Part shown: positions 1 through 9,123 of the stretch, one piece after another
How positions within the stretch are numbered: position 1 is the first letter of the stretch
How the letters are laid out: the number at the start of each line of letters is the position of its first letter
Source: Oligoflexia bacterium
Lineage (GTDB): Bacteria > Bdellovibrionota > Bdellovibrionia > JABDDW01
Reading direction: 5' to 3'
DNA: 64,000 bases
Assembly: GCA_016715815.1 (NCBI GenBank)
Contig: JADJXN010000001.1
Location: 517,338 to 581,337, forward strand
Made by a program: the position numbers and the translations under genes
The notes under the pieces: generated by a model
The model's database searches: none
Told to the model about the DNA's origin: nothing
The model's input: the letters and a program-made list of their open reading frames with translations, nothing else

Positions 1-87
1 AATCAGTCTACAGGAAACAGATTTTAAAAAATAGTGTCAAAAATATGACTTTGTGGGATTGGTTTAAAAATGAGATGATAAAAAGGT

Positions 88-477
88 ATGTCAAAGCTAA
101 ATTGCTATTGTGCATTTTGTAAGGTTCCAAGACATGTTTATAGAAAGCGACATCTTAGTTTAATTAACTACATTCAGGGCTTTAGTCTTAGTATTGTCGC
201 AAGTTTTTTAATTTGGAGACAAATTGATCCACGAGCCCTTGTGATACTTGTTTTAACTTTAATGTTTATAGAGATTGGAATACTCATTCGCCGAAGGCTT
301 GAAGCGCCATGTCCACATTGTGGTTTTGACCCATATTTGTACTTAAAAGACCAAAAAGCAGCTTGTGATAGGGTTAAAATGCATCTTGAGAAAAGACAAG
401 CTGACCCTGATGTATGGCTTGGTAAAAAACCACCCTTGAGGTTTTCTAAAAGATCATCTAAAGATATAACTGCTTAA
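88..477 (+). CDS. Small membrane protein with zinc-ribbon cysteines, unknown function
   Basis: A 129-residue protein that I do not recognise as a named family. An N-terminal Cys-x-Phe-Cys pair (CAFC) and a later Pro-Cys-Pro-His-Cys-Gly motif flank two hydrophobic stretches (about residues 28-42 and 50-66) separated by a short polar turn. This suggests a two-pass membrane hairpin with a cytoplasmic zinc site built from both flanks. The C-terminal tail is basic. Its stop codon overlaps the start of the downstream glycosyltransferase (TAATG), so the two are very likely co-transcribed and translationally coupled. The ribosome binding site is weak (AAAAGG close to the ATG). Function is unknown. 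The coupling hints at envelope glycolipid or membrane work, but that is inference. Confidence 0.75.
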   Translation: MSKLNCYCAFCKVPRHVYRKRHLSLINYIQGFSLSIVASFLIWRQIDPRALVILVLTLMFIEIGILIRRRLEAPCPHCGFDPYLYLKDQKAACDRVKMHLEKRQADPDVWLGKKPPLRFSKRSSKDITA

Positions 478-1202
478 TGAAAAAACTCATAGTGATCCCT
501 ACATTTAACGAGCGAGATAATATCGCAGAGCTGGTAAAAGTTATTTTTATTTTACACTCTGATGTGAACATTTTAGTTGTTGATGATGGAAGCCCTGACG
601 GTACAGCTGATGTTGTTAAAAATATGCAAAAACAATATACAAATTTACACCTGCTACAAAGAGCGGGAAAGCAGGGATTGGGTAAAGCTTATATTGCCGG
701 ATTTAAGTGGGCATTAGTTCATGATTTTGATTTTATTGTTGAGATGGATGCTGATTGGAGCCACCCACCAAGGTATTTAAAAACAATGTTTGAGCTTGGT
801 TTGAAAAATGATTTTGTTATTGGCTCACGCTATGTTTCTGGTGGTGGGGCTGTAAACTGGAGTTTTTTTAGACAACTTATTTCAAAGTTTGGAAGTTTAT
901 ACGCACGCTTAATTTTAAGAGTGAAAATAAATGATTTTACTGGAGGCTTTAACGGTTGGAATAAAAATGTTTTACAAGCCCTTGATTTAGACAGCATTTC
1001 CTCTGATGGTTATAGTTTTCAAATTGAAATAAAATACAAGGCTGCAATGTTAGGCTTTAAGTACATAGAATTTCCTATTTTATTTGAAGAGCGCCGTGAA
1101 GGACAAAGCAAAATGTCTTCAGCTATTGTTAGAGAAGCAATGGTTAAAGTGTGGAAAATACGCCAAAACAAACAACTTCTACAAAGCCCAGCGAGTAAAT
1201 AA
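477..1202 (+). CDS. Polyprenol-phosphate mannosyltransferase-like family 2 glycosyltransferase
   Basis: A 241-residue GT-A fold glycosyltransferase of the dolichol-phosphate-mannose synthase (DPM1) type, which moves a sugar from a nucleotide sugar to a polyprenyl phosphate at the inner membrane. Visible motifs are the N-terminal VIPTFNERDNI, VVDDGSPDGT around residue 37, the metal-binding EMDADWSHPP near residue 90 and GSRYVSGG near 120. There is no C-terminal membrane domain, so it matches the short soluble DPM1 class in size. It overlaps the upstream zinc-ribbon membrane protein by one base. Its 3' end overlaps the convergent tatD gene by 24 bases. The sugar specificity cannot be read from sequence. 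Confidence 0.9.
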   Translation: MKKLIVIPTFNERDNIAELVKVIFILHSDVNILVVDDGSPDGTADVVKNMQKQYTNLHLLQRAGKQGLGKAYIAGFKWALVHDFDFIVEMDADWSHPPRYLKTMFELGLKNDFVIGSRYVSGGGAVNWSFFRQLISKFGSLYARLILRVKINDFTGGFNGWNKNVLQALDLDSISSDGYSFQIEIKYKAAMLGFKYIEFPILFEERREGQSKMSSAIVREAMVKVWKIRQNKQLLQSPASK

Positions 1203-1946
1203 AGTTTTAACATTCTTTTTTAGCTGTGAGCTTAACTCATCAAGAGAAACATTTTTTAGTTCAGCTACTTTTTCAGCAGTGTGCACTACATAAGCAGGCT
1301 CATTTTTTTTACCGCGCATTGGAACAGGAGCTAAAAATGGGGCATCGGTCTCAATAAAAAGACGATCAAGAGGGACAGATTTTATAACATGTCTTAAATT
1401 TTCTGAGTTTTTAAAAGTGATAACACCACTTACACTAATATAAAAACCTAAATCCAAGCCAAAATTACAAAGCTCTTGGCTTCCGGTAAAGCAATGAAAG
1501 AGACCATTAACTTTACCCTTATATTTTTTTAAAATACTCATAGTGTCTGCTTCTGCATCACGGGTGTGAATTTCTATAGGCAAATTTAATTCAATTGCTA
1601 ACTGAATTTGTTTTTCAAAAACTTCTTTTTGAATATTTTGATCAGAATGATTGTAGTAATAATCAAGTCCCATTTCACCAAGACCAACAACATAAGGTTT
1701 TTTGGAAAGCTTTTTTATTTTATCTTCAATTTCATTAGAATAAAATTTTGCTTCATGAGGGTGCACGCCTAAGGTAGCAACTACTTGCGGAAAATATTTT
1801 TCTGATATTGTACAAACTTTTTCAAAATCATCTGGGTGACAACCAATAGTAATCATATGGTTTACTTTTTGGATCAATGCTTGCTTTAAAACATCCTCTG
1901 TGTTTTGCTCAATCATTTCAAGATGCGTGTGCACATCTATCCACAT
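1179..1946 (-). CDS. tatD: TatD family metal-dependent deoxyribonuclease
   Basis: A 255-residue TIM-barrel hydrolase of the TatD/YcfH family. Metal ligands visible are the N-terminal HTHLE (His-x-His), the GLGEMGLDYY glutamate region, the IHTRDAE histidine, HCFTG, and the late ETDAPFLAP aspartate. The length fits the family (about 255-265 residues). Proteins of this family have 3'-5' DNase or D-aminoacyl-tRNA deacylase-like activity in the cytoplasm. It is the last gene of the minus-strand tmk-holB-metG-tatD operon and starts one base after metG ends, an arrangement common in bacteria. Its 3' end overlaps the convergent glycosyltransferase gene. Confidence 0.95.
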   Translation of the reverse strand: MWIDVHTHLEMIEQNTEDVLKQALIQKVNHMITIGCHPDDFEKVCTISEKYFPQVVATLGVHPHEAKFYSNEIEDKIKKLSKKPYVVGLGEMGLDYYYNHSDQNIQKEVFEKQIQLAIELNLPIEIHTRDAEADTMSILKKYKGKVNGLFHCFTGSQELCNFGLDLGFYISVSGVITFKNSENLRHVIKSVPLDRLFIETDAPFLAPVPMRGKKNEPAYVVHTAEKVAELKNVSLDELSSQLKKNVKTLFTRWAL

Positions 1947-1947
1947 T

Positions 1948-3483
1948 TTATTGAAGCCTCATAAAAATGGGGGCGCCATGGGTGACCTTTGATTTTTTAC
2001 CCGCCCCCCACTTAAGAGCACTAATGCCAGAATCTTCTTGACCTAAGCGTTTTAAAATTTCATTCACTGTTTGTGGAATAAAAGGGCTTAAAATAAGGCT
2101 TGAAAGTCTAATGGCTTCAGCTGAGGCATTTAATACAAAAGCTAGTTCTTCTTTTTTTGTGGCATCTTTAGCTAAATGCCAAGGGGCTTTTAATTCTATA
2201 AATTTATTAACCAAATTTAAAATTTTAAAAACATCTGTTAAAATTTTATGAAATTCAAATTTTTCCATCACATCTGTGGTTTTATATAAATCGCAAAGTT
2301 TATTAAACTCATTATATATTTCCAAAACAGCTGCATCTGAATTAACGTCAATGGGTTTGTCAAAAACAATTCCTTCCCGGTTTTTATCTATTAAGTTTAA
2401 AGTGCGGCTTACAAGATTTCCTAAATTATTAGCTAAATCTGCATTGGAGCGTTCTTTAAAGCTTTTTAAGTTAAAATCTCCATCATGCCCCATTGAAAAC
2501 TCACGGAATAAAAATAATCTAAAGGCATCCTGTCCGTACTGTTCTGTAAAGGCTATAGGTTCTATGGTATTACCCAAGCTTTTACTCATTTTTTGACCTT
2601 CAATGGTCCACCAGCCATGGGCAAAAATTCTCTTTGGTAAGGGGAGTCCCACACTCATTAAAAAACAGGGCCAATAAACTGCATGAAAGCGTAAAATATC
2701 TTTTCCTACTAAATGAATGGCTTTTGGATTTTTCTCTGTACCCCAAAATTTTTCAAATTTTTTAGGGTTATTTAGTGGGTCAAGGGCTGAAACATAATTT
2801 GTAAGAGCATCAAACCAAACATAAATAACGTGTTTGGGGTTTTTTGGAAAGGGAATGCCCCAGTTAAATGTAGTTCTACTTATACTTAAATCCCTAATTT
2901 CTTCTTCTAAAAAACTTAAAACTTCATTACGTTTTGATTCTGGCAAAATAAAATCAGGATTTTTTTTAATATGTTCCTTTAGTAGAGGGACATATTTAGA
3001 AAGTTTAAAAAAATAATTTTCCTCTTTTATTTTTTTAACCTCTTTTCCGTCAGGAGTTTTACCATTTACAAGTTGGCTTTCAGTGAAAAATGTCTCATCA
3101 GACACGCAGTACCAGCCTTCATACTGGCCAAGGTAAATATCTCCTTTATTTAAAGATTTTTGAATTAAATTTAAAACTGTTTTTTTATGCCTATCCTCTG
3201 TGGTGCGAATAAAATCATCAAAAGTAATATTTAATTTTTCCCATGTGTCTCTAAAATGCTTTGATACTTCATCAGTAAATTTTTGTGGTGTAGTCCCCTT
3301 TTTTTCTGCTGCTTCTTGGATTTTTTCTCCGTGCTCATCTGTGCCTGTAAGAAAATAAACATCTTTGCCTAAAAAGCGTTCATACCGAGCTAAAACATCT
3401 GCGGCAATGGTACAGTAAGCAGTTCCTAGGTGGGGAATGTCGTTAACATAGTAAATGGGTGTAGTAATATAAAAACTGTTCAT
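1948..3483 (-). CDS. metG: Methionine-tRNA ligase
   Basis: A 511-residue class I aminoacyl-tRNA synthetase that charges tRNA-Met. The N-terminal TTPIYYVNDIPHLGTAY holds the HIGH-type signature (PHLG), and GQKMSKSLGN is the KMSKS loop near residue 300. The connecting region reads YEGWYCVSDETFF without the four-cysteine zinc knuckle, so this is the short zinc-poor MetG type seen in Bacillus and Thermus. There is no C-terminal tRNA-binding (EMAP-like) domain. The gene overlaps holB by four bases upstream and sits one base from tatD downstream. Confidence 0.96.
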   Translation of the reverse strand: MNSFYITTPIYYVNDIPHLGTAYCTIAADVLARYERFLGKDVYFLTGTDEHGEKIQEAAEKKGTTPQKFTDEVSKHFRDTWEKLNITFDDFIRTTEDRHKKTVLNLIQKSLNKGDIYLGQYEGWYCVSDETFFTESQLVNGKTPDGKEVKKIKEENYFFKLSKYVPLLKEHIKKNPDFILPESKRNEVLSFLEEEIRDLSISRTTFNWGIPFPKNPKHVIYVWFDALTNYVSALDPLNNPKKFEKFWGTEKNPKAIHLVGKDILRFHAVYWPCFLMSVGLPLPKRIFAHGWWTIEGQKMSKSLGNTIEPIAFTEQYGQDAFRLFLFREFSMGHDGDFNLKSFKERSNADLANNLGNLVSRTLNLIDKNREGIVFDKPIDVNSDAAVLEIYNEFNKLCDLYKTTDVMEKFEFHKILTDVFKILNLVNKFIELKAPWHLAKDATKKEELAFVLNASAEAIRLSSLILSPFIPQTVNEILKRLGQEDSGISALKWGAGKKSKVTHGAPIFMRLQ

Positions 3484-4346
3484 AAGTAGGCCTGTTTTTT
3501 AGTTTCCAAAATAAAGTTTTCAAATGCAAGCTTTCTATTAACATTAGCATTAACATCTTTTTCAAGCTGAACTAGTTTTTCTGAAAGATTAAGTAGTTTA
3601 TAATTTGTCAAATTTGTAATGCTTGCTTCTGATTTACTAAATTTATTTAACACAACTTGCTTGATCCAATTTTGCCAAAGACTAATTGCAAAAAAACATG
3701 TCTCTTTATCTTCAACGATTGAGTCTATCCGAATAAAAGCGTTATAATTTGACTCTTCAATAAAATTCTCAAATGCCTTTAAGCATAAGTCTTTTAGTTC
3801 TTTTTTTGCAGGATCAAGCCATTTTTGTAAAATATCAAGGCGTCCTTGAGAAAGCTCTAAGGCCCATAATGGGGCATCAGGAATTATTTTTTTAAGCTCA
3901 CTAACAGATAATGTGCCAAATTGAATTTTTTGGCACCTTGATAAAACGGTTTGTAAAAGGGCCCCTTTATTAGAAGTAATTAAAATAAAATAAGTATTCT
4001 CTGGCGGCTCCTCTAGAGTTTTTAAAAAGGCATTGGCTGCCTGGGGGTTCATTTTTTGGCAATTATCAACAATAACTACCTTTGGGCCCCCTTTAAAAGA
4101 CTTTAGGCTTACAAAGTTTAAAATATCTCTAATGTTTTCAACTTTGATTTGATTTTCATCTGTTTCATAAAGGAGTAAATCTGGGTGTGATTCATTAGGT
4201 GTATTTAGAATTATTTGGGCAAAACCGCGCGCCACAAGTTTTTTACCAACTCCTGAGGGACCACTAAATAAATAGGTTTGTCCAAATTGTGATTTTTTAA
4301 GTGCTTCAATAATTTTTTTATGACCTATAATTTTATCAAAAATCAT
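3480..4346 (-). CDS. holB: DNA polymerase III delta' subunit
   Basis: A 288-residue clamp-loader AAA+ subunit. It shows a Walker A-like SGPSGVGKK near residue 30, the VVIVDNCQKMN Walker B-like stretch, NAFLKTLEEPPENT, and the Ser-Arg-Cys (LSRCQ) sensor or arginine-finger motif, all typical of delta'/gamma proteins. The protein acts in loading the sliding clamp at the replication fork. It lies between tmk and metG with four-base overlaps on both sides. Tmk-holB adjacency is a widespread bacterial arrangement, which supports the delta' call over gamma/tau. Confidence 0.93.
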   Translation of the reverse strand: MIFDKIIGHKKIIEALKKSQFGQTYLFSGPSGVGKKLVARGFAQIILNTPNESHPDLLLYETDENQIKVENIRDILNFVSLKSFKGGPKVVIVDNCQKMNPQAANAFLKTLEEPPENTYFILITSNKGALLQTVLSRCQKIQFGTLSVSELKKIIPDAPLWALELSQGRLDILQKWLDPAKKELKDLCLKAFENFIEESNYNAFIRIDSIVEDKETCFFAISLWQNWIKQVVLNKFSKSEASITNLTNYKLLNLSEKLVQLEKDVNANVNRKLAFENFILETKKQAYL

Positions 4347-4960
4347 AATAGGCCTCGCTTATTAAGTTCATCAATTAATTCTTTAAGCAAAGAATCTAAA
4401 GATTTTTTTTCAGACTCAAGAATTAAAAAAATATCACTCTCATCTTTAGCTAATTTTAAATATTGATTTCTTACTTTTTCATGAAATTCTCTTTTTTCTT
4501 TTTCAAATCTATCAGCCACTCTCCCTGCGCGCCTTGCAAAGCTAACGTCAACGGGGCAATCTACTAAAACTACTAAGTCAGGACTCAGGCCACCTGCTGC
4601 AAACTGATTTAGCCACATAACATCTTGTATTTTTAAATCACGTCCTGCACCTTGAAACGCAAGACTTGAGTGATAAAATCTGTCACTTAAAACCCAAAAA
4701 TTATTTTTTAAAAGAGGTTTTATTTTTGTATTAACGTGTTGTGCACGGTCGGCTTCATAAATGAGAAGCTCAGCCTCAGGGCAGGGTGGTTCACCTGAGG
4801 TTCTTAAAAGAAGTTGTCTTAATTCAAGACCAAGGGCTGTACCCCCTGGTTCTTGAGTTTGCTGGACTTTATAGCCCCTTTTTTCAAGTTCCTTGGCTAA
4901 AAGTTTTGCAAGACTTGATTTGCCAGAGCCGTCAATTCCTTCAAATGTAATAAATGGCAT
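4343..4960 (-). CDS. tmk: Thymidylate kinase
   Basis: Phosphorylates dTMP to dTDP. The P-loop FEGIDGSGKSSLAK lies at the N-terminus, followed by the TQEPGGT substrate motif, the DRFYHSSLAFQGAG lid and nucleoside-binding region, and a DRFE-containing C-terminal half. I start it at the ATG of MPFITFEG (205 residues) because this matches the family. The longer reading frame adds 13 residues not typical of Tmk and would run into the start of the divergent regulator gene. It is the first gene of the tmk-holB-metG-tatD operon. Confidence 0.95.
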   Translation of the reverse strand: MPFITFEGIDGSGKSSLAKLLAKELEKRGYKVQQTQEPGGTALGLELRQLLLRTSGEPPCPEAELLIYEADRAQHVNTKIKPLLKNNFWVLSDRFYHSSLAFQGAGRDLKIQDVMWLNQFAAGGLSPDLVVLVDCPVDVSFARRAGRVADRFEKEKREFHEKVRNQYLKLAKDESDIFLILESEKKSLDSLLKELIDELNKRGLL

Positions 4961-5002
4961 AGGTTGTTGAATATTGTCACAAAAATACCGATTACTCAAC
5001 TG

Positions 5003-5989
5003 ATGGAAAATAAAAGTAACTTTAAAGTTCTTATTGCTGACGATGACAGTGCGGGGAGTCGTCGGTTTATAGAATTTTTAAGTCAAAGAGGCTTTGAAGC
5101 TCAATATGTTGAAACCGGCGAGGCAGCTAAACAAACCATAGCTTCTTGGCGCCCTCATTTTGTGATTTATGACCTTACTTTACAAGGCTTAAATGCCCCT
5201 CAGCTTCTAACATGGATTACACAAAACCCTGAATTTGTAGAGGCCAAGCCGAAAGTGATAGTTACCTCAGGGCATAGTATTGTTTCAAATATCAAAGAAT
5301 GTATAAAACTAGGTGCTGTTGATTATGTTGTAAGACCATTTAAGTTTGAAGATATTCTTACAAGACTTGTATTTCATATTCAGAAAAAACGAGAACTTTT
5401 ATCTGACGCTAAATCAAAAGCTAAACTTGATGGTGGGGATCTTTATTTAAACCTTTTAGATGTGGTTTTAAGAGAGGCACAAAGCCAAAGAGAGACAGAG
5501 GATACTTTATTTAATATTACAAAAATGCTTTCAATTACACTAAAAGCTGTTCGTTGCTCTTTGATTCAAGTAGCAGAAGATAGGCTTTCAGGAACAGTTC
5601 TTGTGAGCTCTGATGACAAAGAAGGAAAAGCTAAGGGGATTGTTATTGATATGAATAAGTACCCTGAAGTAATTCACGTCATGAATACAGAAAAATCTGT
5701 GGTGATAGAAGATTTAGAGTATGACCCTATGCTTGCAAAAATAAAAGATTTGGTAAAAGGAATTTCTTTTAACAGTATGATTGTTTTACCAGTCAGAAGA
5801 AATGGGGAAATATTTGGTGTAGTGAGTGCAAGAATGGATAAAGAACATTCAAAATTTAATGAGCGTGACATTCGCTTTGCACAACTTGTGGCTCATATTA
5901 TTGGCTTAGTGTTAAATAAAGGGAGCTACATTCCCCATGAGCTTTATGCCATCTTAAAAGCTCCGCCCCCAAAAGATGAAGCAAGTTAA
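5003..5989 (+). CDS. Response regulator with receiver and GAF-like domains
   Basis: A 328-residue cytoplasmic signalling protein. Residues 8-125 form a CheY-like receiver: acidic cluster DDD at 13-15, phospho-acceptor Asp57 in VIYDLTL, and VTSG at 87-90. The usual Lys before Pro-Phe is Arg (RPF at 111-113). Residues about 170-320 look like a GAF domain (ILPVRRNGEIFGVVSARM-type strand pattern). There is no DNA-binding or enzymatic output domain, so the output is probably protein or ligand interaction. I chose the ATG of MENKSNF because upstream in-frame codons overlap the divergent tmk. No cognate histidine kinase is in the window. Its 3' end overlaps nrdJ by four bases. Confidence 0.85.
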   Translation: MENKSNFKVLIADDDSAGSRRFIEFLSQRGFEAQYVETGEAAKQTIASWRPHFVIYDLTLQGLNAPQLLTWITQNPEFVEAKPKVIVTSGHSIVSNIKECIKLGAVDYVVRPFKFEDILTRLVFHIQKKRELLSDAKSKAKLDGGDLYLNLLDVVLREAQSQRETEDTLFNITKMLSITLKAVRCSLIQVAEDRLSGTVLVSSDDKEGKAKGIVIDMNKYPEVIHVMNTEKSVVIEDLEYDPMLAKIKDLVKGISFNSMIVLPVRRNGEIFGVVSARMDKEHSKFNERDIRFAQLVAHIIGLVLNKGSYIPHELYAILKAPPPKDEAS

Positions 5990-7620
5990 AACCTTGTACA
6001 ATCGGGGCAGTTCTCTGGAATTTGCATTACTTGATTTGGTCTTGAGCCGTCACGGTAAACTGTAATTCCCTTACATTTTAATTCATAAGCAGTTAGATAT
6101 GCTTTTTTAACATCTTCAGAGCTAGCGGTTTTTGCTAAATTTATTGTTTTTGAAACTGCACTATCAGAATATTTTTGAAACTCTGCTTGCATACGTACAT
6201 GCTCAATGGGAGTTAAATCACGAGCAGTTACAAAATAAGAATCATTCTTAAGTTTGTTCTGGTTGAGGCTGTGGTATTTTTCATACTCAGGGTGAATTTC
6301 TTTTAATATTTTCCCATCAAGCACATGGCGTTCTGATGTAAAATTAAAAATAGGTTCAATCCCCGCAGAACAATCTGCAATAAGACTTATAGTTCCTGTT
6401 GGGGCAATAGTTGTGAGTGTGGCGTTTCTTAATGGTTTAACGCCTGTTTTTTTCCATAAACTTTTAGAATAGTTTTTAAAAGGCCCAGCTTTTTTAGCAA
6501 GCTGAATACTTGTTTTAATGGCTTCATCGCGAATAAATTTCATAAGCTTCGAACCTAATTCGTAAGACTCTTTAGCGCCGTAGCGAATTTTTAATTTAAT
6601 TAATAAATCACTAAAGCCCATAACTCCCAAACCGATTTTTCGGTTTGAAAGGCAAAGCTTACTAATTTCCTCACTGGGATAGTGACAAGTATCAATGACG
6701 TTATTTAAAAATAAAACTGAGTCTTCAACGATTCTTGAAAGCTTATTATAATTTATTTCACCATTAACAAAAACAGTATTTAAATTAATACTTCCTAGAT
6801 TACAGGCTTCATAGGGTAAAAGTGGCTGTTCTCCACAAGGATTTGTAGCCTCCATTGGGCCAAGCTGTGGGGTGGGGTTTTTTTTATTTATTTCGTCAAT
6901 AAAAATAAGTCCAGGCTCGCCTGTGGCCCAAGCAGCCTCACAAATTCTTTCAAAAAGATCTGTTGCTAAAACTGTTTTAATAACTTTTTTTGATTTGGGA
7001 TCAATTAAGGGCCAAGATTCTTTTCGAATAAGAGCGTTCATAAACTTATTTGTGACACTTACAGAAATATTAAAATTTTTAATTTTAGAAGTATCAGATT
7101 TGCATTTAATAAAAGCTTCAATATCAGGGTGTGAAATAGACAAAATGCCCATGTTAGCACCACGTCTTAAGCCCCCTTGTTTGATATTCTCAGTAAGCTC
7201 GTTAAAAATATTTAAAAAGCCTAGGGGCCCGGCCGCTGTTCCGTGACTTGATGCCACTACACTTCCTTGATGGCGCAATTGTGAAAAGCTAAAACCTGTT
7301 CCCCCGCCGGATTGATGAATAAGGGCTGTGAGTTTTAAGCTATCCATAATTTGAGAAAGGTCATCTTTAAGTGGCAAAACAAAGCATGCAGCTAATTGCG
7401 CTTTTTTCTTGCCGGCATTCATTAAAGTGGGCGAATTTGGTAAAAACTCTAAGTTTTGCATTAATGAGAGAAATCTTTTCTTAAAGCTTAAATTTCCTTT
7501 TGAAACATGTTTTGCAACTCGTTCAAACATTTCATCAGGAGTTTCAAGTTTTGATGATTTTTTACGCCACAGGTATCTATCCTGTAAAACAGTAAGAGCA
7601 TTGAGAGAAAGTTTTGTCAT
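5986..7620 (-). CDS. nrdJ: Class II (adenosylcobalamin-dependent) ribonucleotide reductase
   Basis: A 544-residue catalytic subunit that reduces ribonucleotides to deoxyribonucleotides without needing or being killed by oxygen. Diagnostic motifs are FLPNSPTLMNAG, QSGGGTGFSFS, the active-site block NPCGEQPLLPYEACNLGS, and TIAPTGTISL. The C-terminus ends CPDC-Thr-Arg-Phe, resembling the redox-active cysteine pair of the family. It is short compared with many NrdJ proteins and carries no N-terminal ATP-cone. No NrdB or NrdG partner is nearby, which fits class II. The 3' end overlaps the convergent regulator by four bases. No cobalamin riboswitch fits in the short upstream gap. Confidence 0.93.
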   Translation of the reverse strand: MTKLSLNALTVLQDRYLWRKKSSKLETPDEMFERVAKHVSKGNLSFKKRFLSLMQNLEFLPNSPTLMNAGKKKAQLAACFVLPLKDDLSQIMDSLKLTALIHQSGGGTGFSFSQLRHQGSVVASSHGTAAGPLGFLNIFNELTENIKQGGLRRGANMGILSISHPDIEAFIKCKSDTSKIKNFNISVSVTNKFMNALIRKESWPLIDPKSKKVIKTVLATDLFERICEAAWATGEPGLIFIDEINKKNPTPQLGPMEATNPCGEQPLLPYEACNLGSINLNTVFVNGEINYNKLSRIVEDSVLFLNNVIDTCHYPSEEISKLCLSNRKIGLGVMGFSDLLIKLKIRYGAKESYELGSKLMKFIRDEAIKTSIQLAKKAGPFKNYSKSLWKKTGVKPLRNATLTTIAPTGTISLIADCSAGIEPIFNFTSERHVLDGKILKEIHPEYEKYHSLNQNKLKNDSYFVTARDLTPIEHVRMQAEFQKYSDSAVSKTINLAKTASSEDVKKAYLTAYELKCKGITVYRDGSRPNQVMQIPENCPDCTRF

Positions 7621-7727
7621 TTCTCATATTTTTGCATGGGTTTTTACTGCGTCAAGTTATTCGACAGTTTTTTTAAAATTAAATTTAAATGAAACGGTGC
7701 GCGTCCTTTGATCGACCAACGTCTAGC

Positions 7728-7735
7728 TCCGATAA
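7728..7735 (+). promoter_or_regulatory. Candidate sigma-28-like -10 element (TCCGATAA)
   Basis: TCCGATAA lies 22 bases upstream of the zinc-ribbon gene start. It resembles the flagellar sigma factor -10 consensus GCCGATAA. Similar elements occur at 22774 and 47492. No good TAAA-type -35 is seen at the expected spacing, so this is tentative. Confidence 0.25.
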
Positions 7736-7757
7736 AGATTATAACAAAGGAGTTAAC

Positions 7758-7967
7758 ATGGATAAACTGCTGCACGTTCGTAGATGCCACTGCTGTGGGG
7801 AAGTACAAATGAGTGAGGATGACATTTTAAAATGTCAGACTTGTCAAAAACCACTGCTTCCGTTTTTTTACTTTGATAAGAAGAAAAATAAGGATTTAGA
7901 TATAGATAGCTTAAGTCAAGAAGCATTGACATTTGGTCCAATTAGGGGCCTAACAGCTTATTGGTAA
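7758..7967 (+). CDS. Small two-CxxC zinc-ribbon protein
   Basis: A 69-residue protein with RRCHCCGEVQ and LKCQTCQKPL, two Cys-x-x-Cys knuckles spaced to bind one zinc ion, followed by an acidic tail. I start it at ATG 7758 because a strong ribosome binding site (AAAGGAG) sits just ahead. The longer reading frame begins upstream of that site and is not credible. It ends four bases before the GTG start of threonine ammonia-lyase, so the two are probably one transcript. The function is unknown. Small zinc ribbons of this type can bind nucleic acid or act as adaptor proteins. I do not recognise a named family. Confidence 0.8.
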   Translation: MDKLLHVRRCHCCGEVQMSEDDILKCQTCQKPLLPFFYFDKKKNKDLDIDSLSQEALTFGPIRGLTAYW

Positions 7968-7971
7968 AAGA

Positions 7972-9123
7972 GTGAAAGTAAAATTTGAAGACATCTTAAA
8001 AGCTCAAAATTTAATTCAAGGTTTTATTAAAGAAACTCCTTTAAGGCATTCTATTAGCTACACTGAGAAAATGGGCTTTGATGTTTTTTTAAAATTAGAA
8101 AACTTTCAAAGAACTGGAAGTTTTAAAATTAGAGGAGCCGCTAATAAACTTCTTAGTCTAAGTAAATCAGAAAGAAAAAAAGGAGTTATTGCGGCCTCAG
8201 CGGGCAACCATGCACAGGGAGTTGCTTGTGTTGCAAAAGCTTTAAAAACTAGAGCTATTATTGTAATGCCAGAAAAAAGCCCACTGATAAAAATTATTTC
8301 AACAAAAAGATTTGGTGCTGAGGTTATTTTAAAGGGCAAAAACTATGACGAGGCTTATGAGCACTCCCAAGTTCTTTTAAAAAAAGAAGGCTATACGTTT
8401 ATTCACCCATACCAAGATGAACACATTGTTGCAGGACAGGGAATAATTGGGCTTGAAATATATGAAAAGCTAAAAAAAGTAGATGCCATTTTTGTCGCTA
8501 TTGGTGGTGGTGGGCTCTGTAGTGGTGTGGCCATTGCAGCAAAACATTTAAACCCAAAAATAAAAATCATTGGCGTAAGGCCACAAAATCTTAAGACCAT
8601 AGCAGATGGAATAGCAGTTAAAAAACCCTCTCCAGAATTACAAAATAATTTTATCTCTAAGCTATGTGAAGATGTGGTTACGGTTAACGATGAAGAAATT
8701 GCTGAAGCTATTGTGCTTTTAATGGAAAGAAATAAAACCATAGCTGAGGGCGCTGGAGCTGCATCGTTGGCAGCACTTTTAAATAAAAAATATAAAAAAA
8801 GTATAACTAGTGCTGTAGCCATAATTAGTGGGGGCAATATTGATCTTAATTTGGTTGAAAGAATTATTGATAGAGGCCTTCAAGTATCAGGGCGTTTGAG
8901 TCGTATTCTGATTGCATCCCCCGATGTGCCAGGAATGATGAATAAACTCACCTCTTTTATTGCCGAAGTGGGGGCAAATATTATTAATATTACTCATTCC
9001 AGAATTAGTGATCGCATTGAGCTTAATGAAACTCTTATTGAATTTACCTTAGAAACTACAGGTGAGGCCCAAGTAGAAACCATTAAAGATGGTTTTGTAA
9101 AAATGGGTTTTAGGCTTTTATAG
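7972..9123 (+). CDS. ilvA: Threonine ammonia-lyase (threonine dehydratase)
   Basis: A 383-residue PLP enzyme that converts L-threonine to 2-oxobutyrate, the entry to isoleucine synthesis. The PLP lysine sits in SFKIRGAANK near residue 47, the phosphate-binding glycine loop is AIGGGGLCSG, and SAGNHAQG is the family substrate loop. The C-terminal 75 residues (from RLSRILIASPD) form a single ACT-like regulatory domain. This short form with one ACT domain lies between E. coli TdcB and the longer IlvA, so it could be biosynthetic or catabolic. No other ilv genes are in the window. The start is a GTG four bases after the upstream zinc-ribbon gene. Confidence 0.92.
   Translation: MKVKFEDILKAQNLIQGFIKETPLRHSISYTEKMGFDVFLKLENFQRTGSFKIRGAANKLLSLSKSERKKGVIAASAGNHAQGVACVAKALKTRAIIVMPEKSPLIKIISTKRFGAEVILKGKNYDEAYEHSQVLLKKEGYTFIHPYQDEHIVAGQGIIGLEIYEKLKKVDAIFVAIGGGGLCSGVAIAAKHLNPKIKIIGVRPQNLKTIADGIAVKKPSPELQNNFISKLCEDVVTVNDEEIAEAIVLLMERNKTIAEGAGAASLAALLNKKYKKSITSAVAIISGGNIDLNLVERIIDRGLQVSGRLSRILIASPDVPGMMNKLTSFIAEVGANIINITHSRISDRIELNETLIEFTLETTGEAQVETIKDGFVKMGFRLL

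Noticed and set aside
3..122. Short frame at the left edge with MTLWDWFKN-like text
   Set aside because: Too short and overlaps the zinc-ribbon gene; could be the tail of a gene outside the window but cannot be supported.
7621..7757. Possible cobalamin riboswitch for nrdJ
   Set aside because: The spacer is too short and I find no B12-box-like conserved core.
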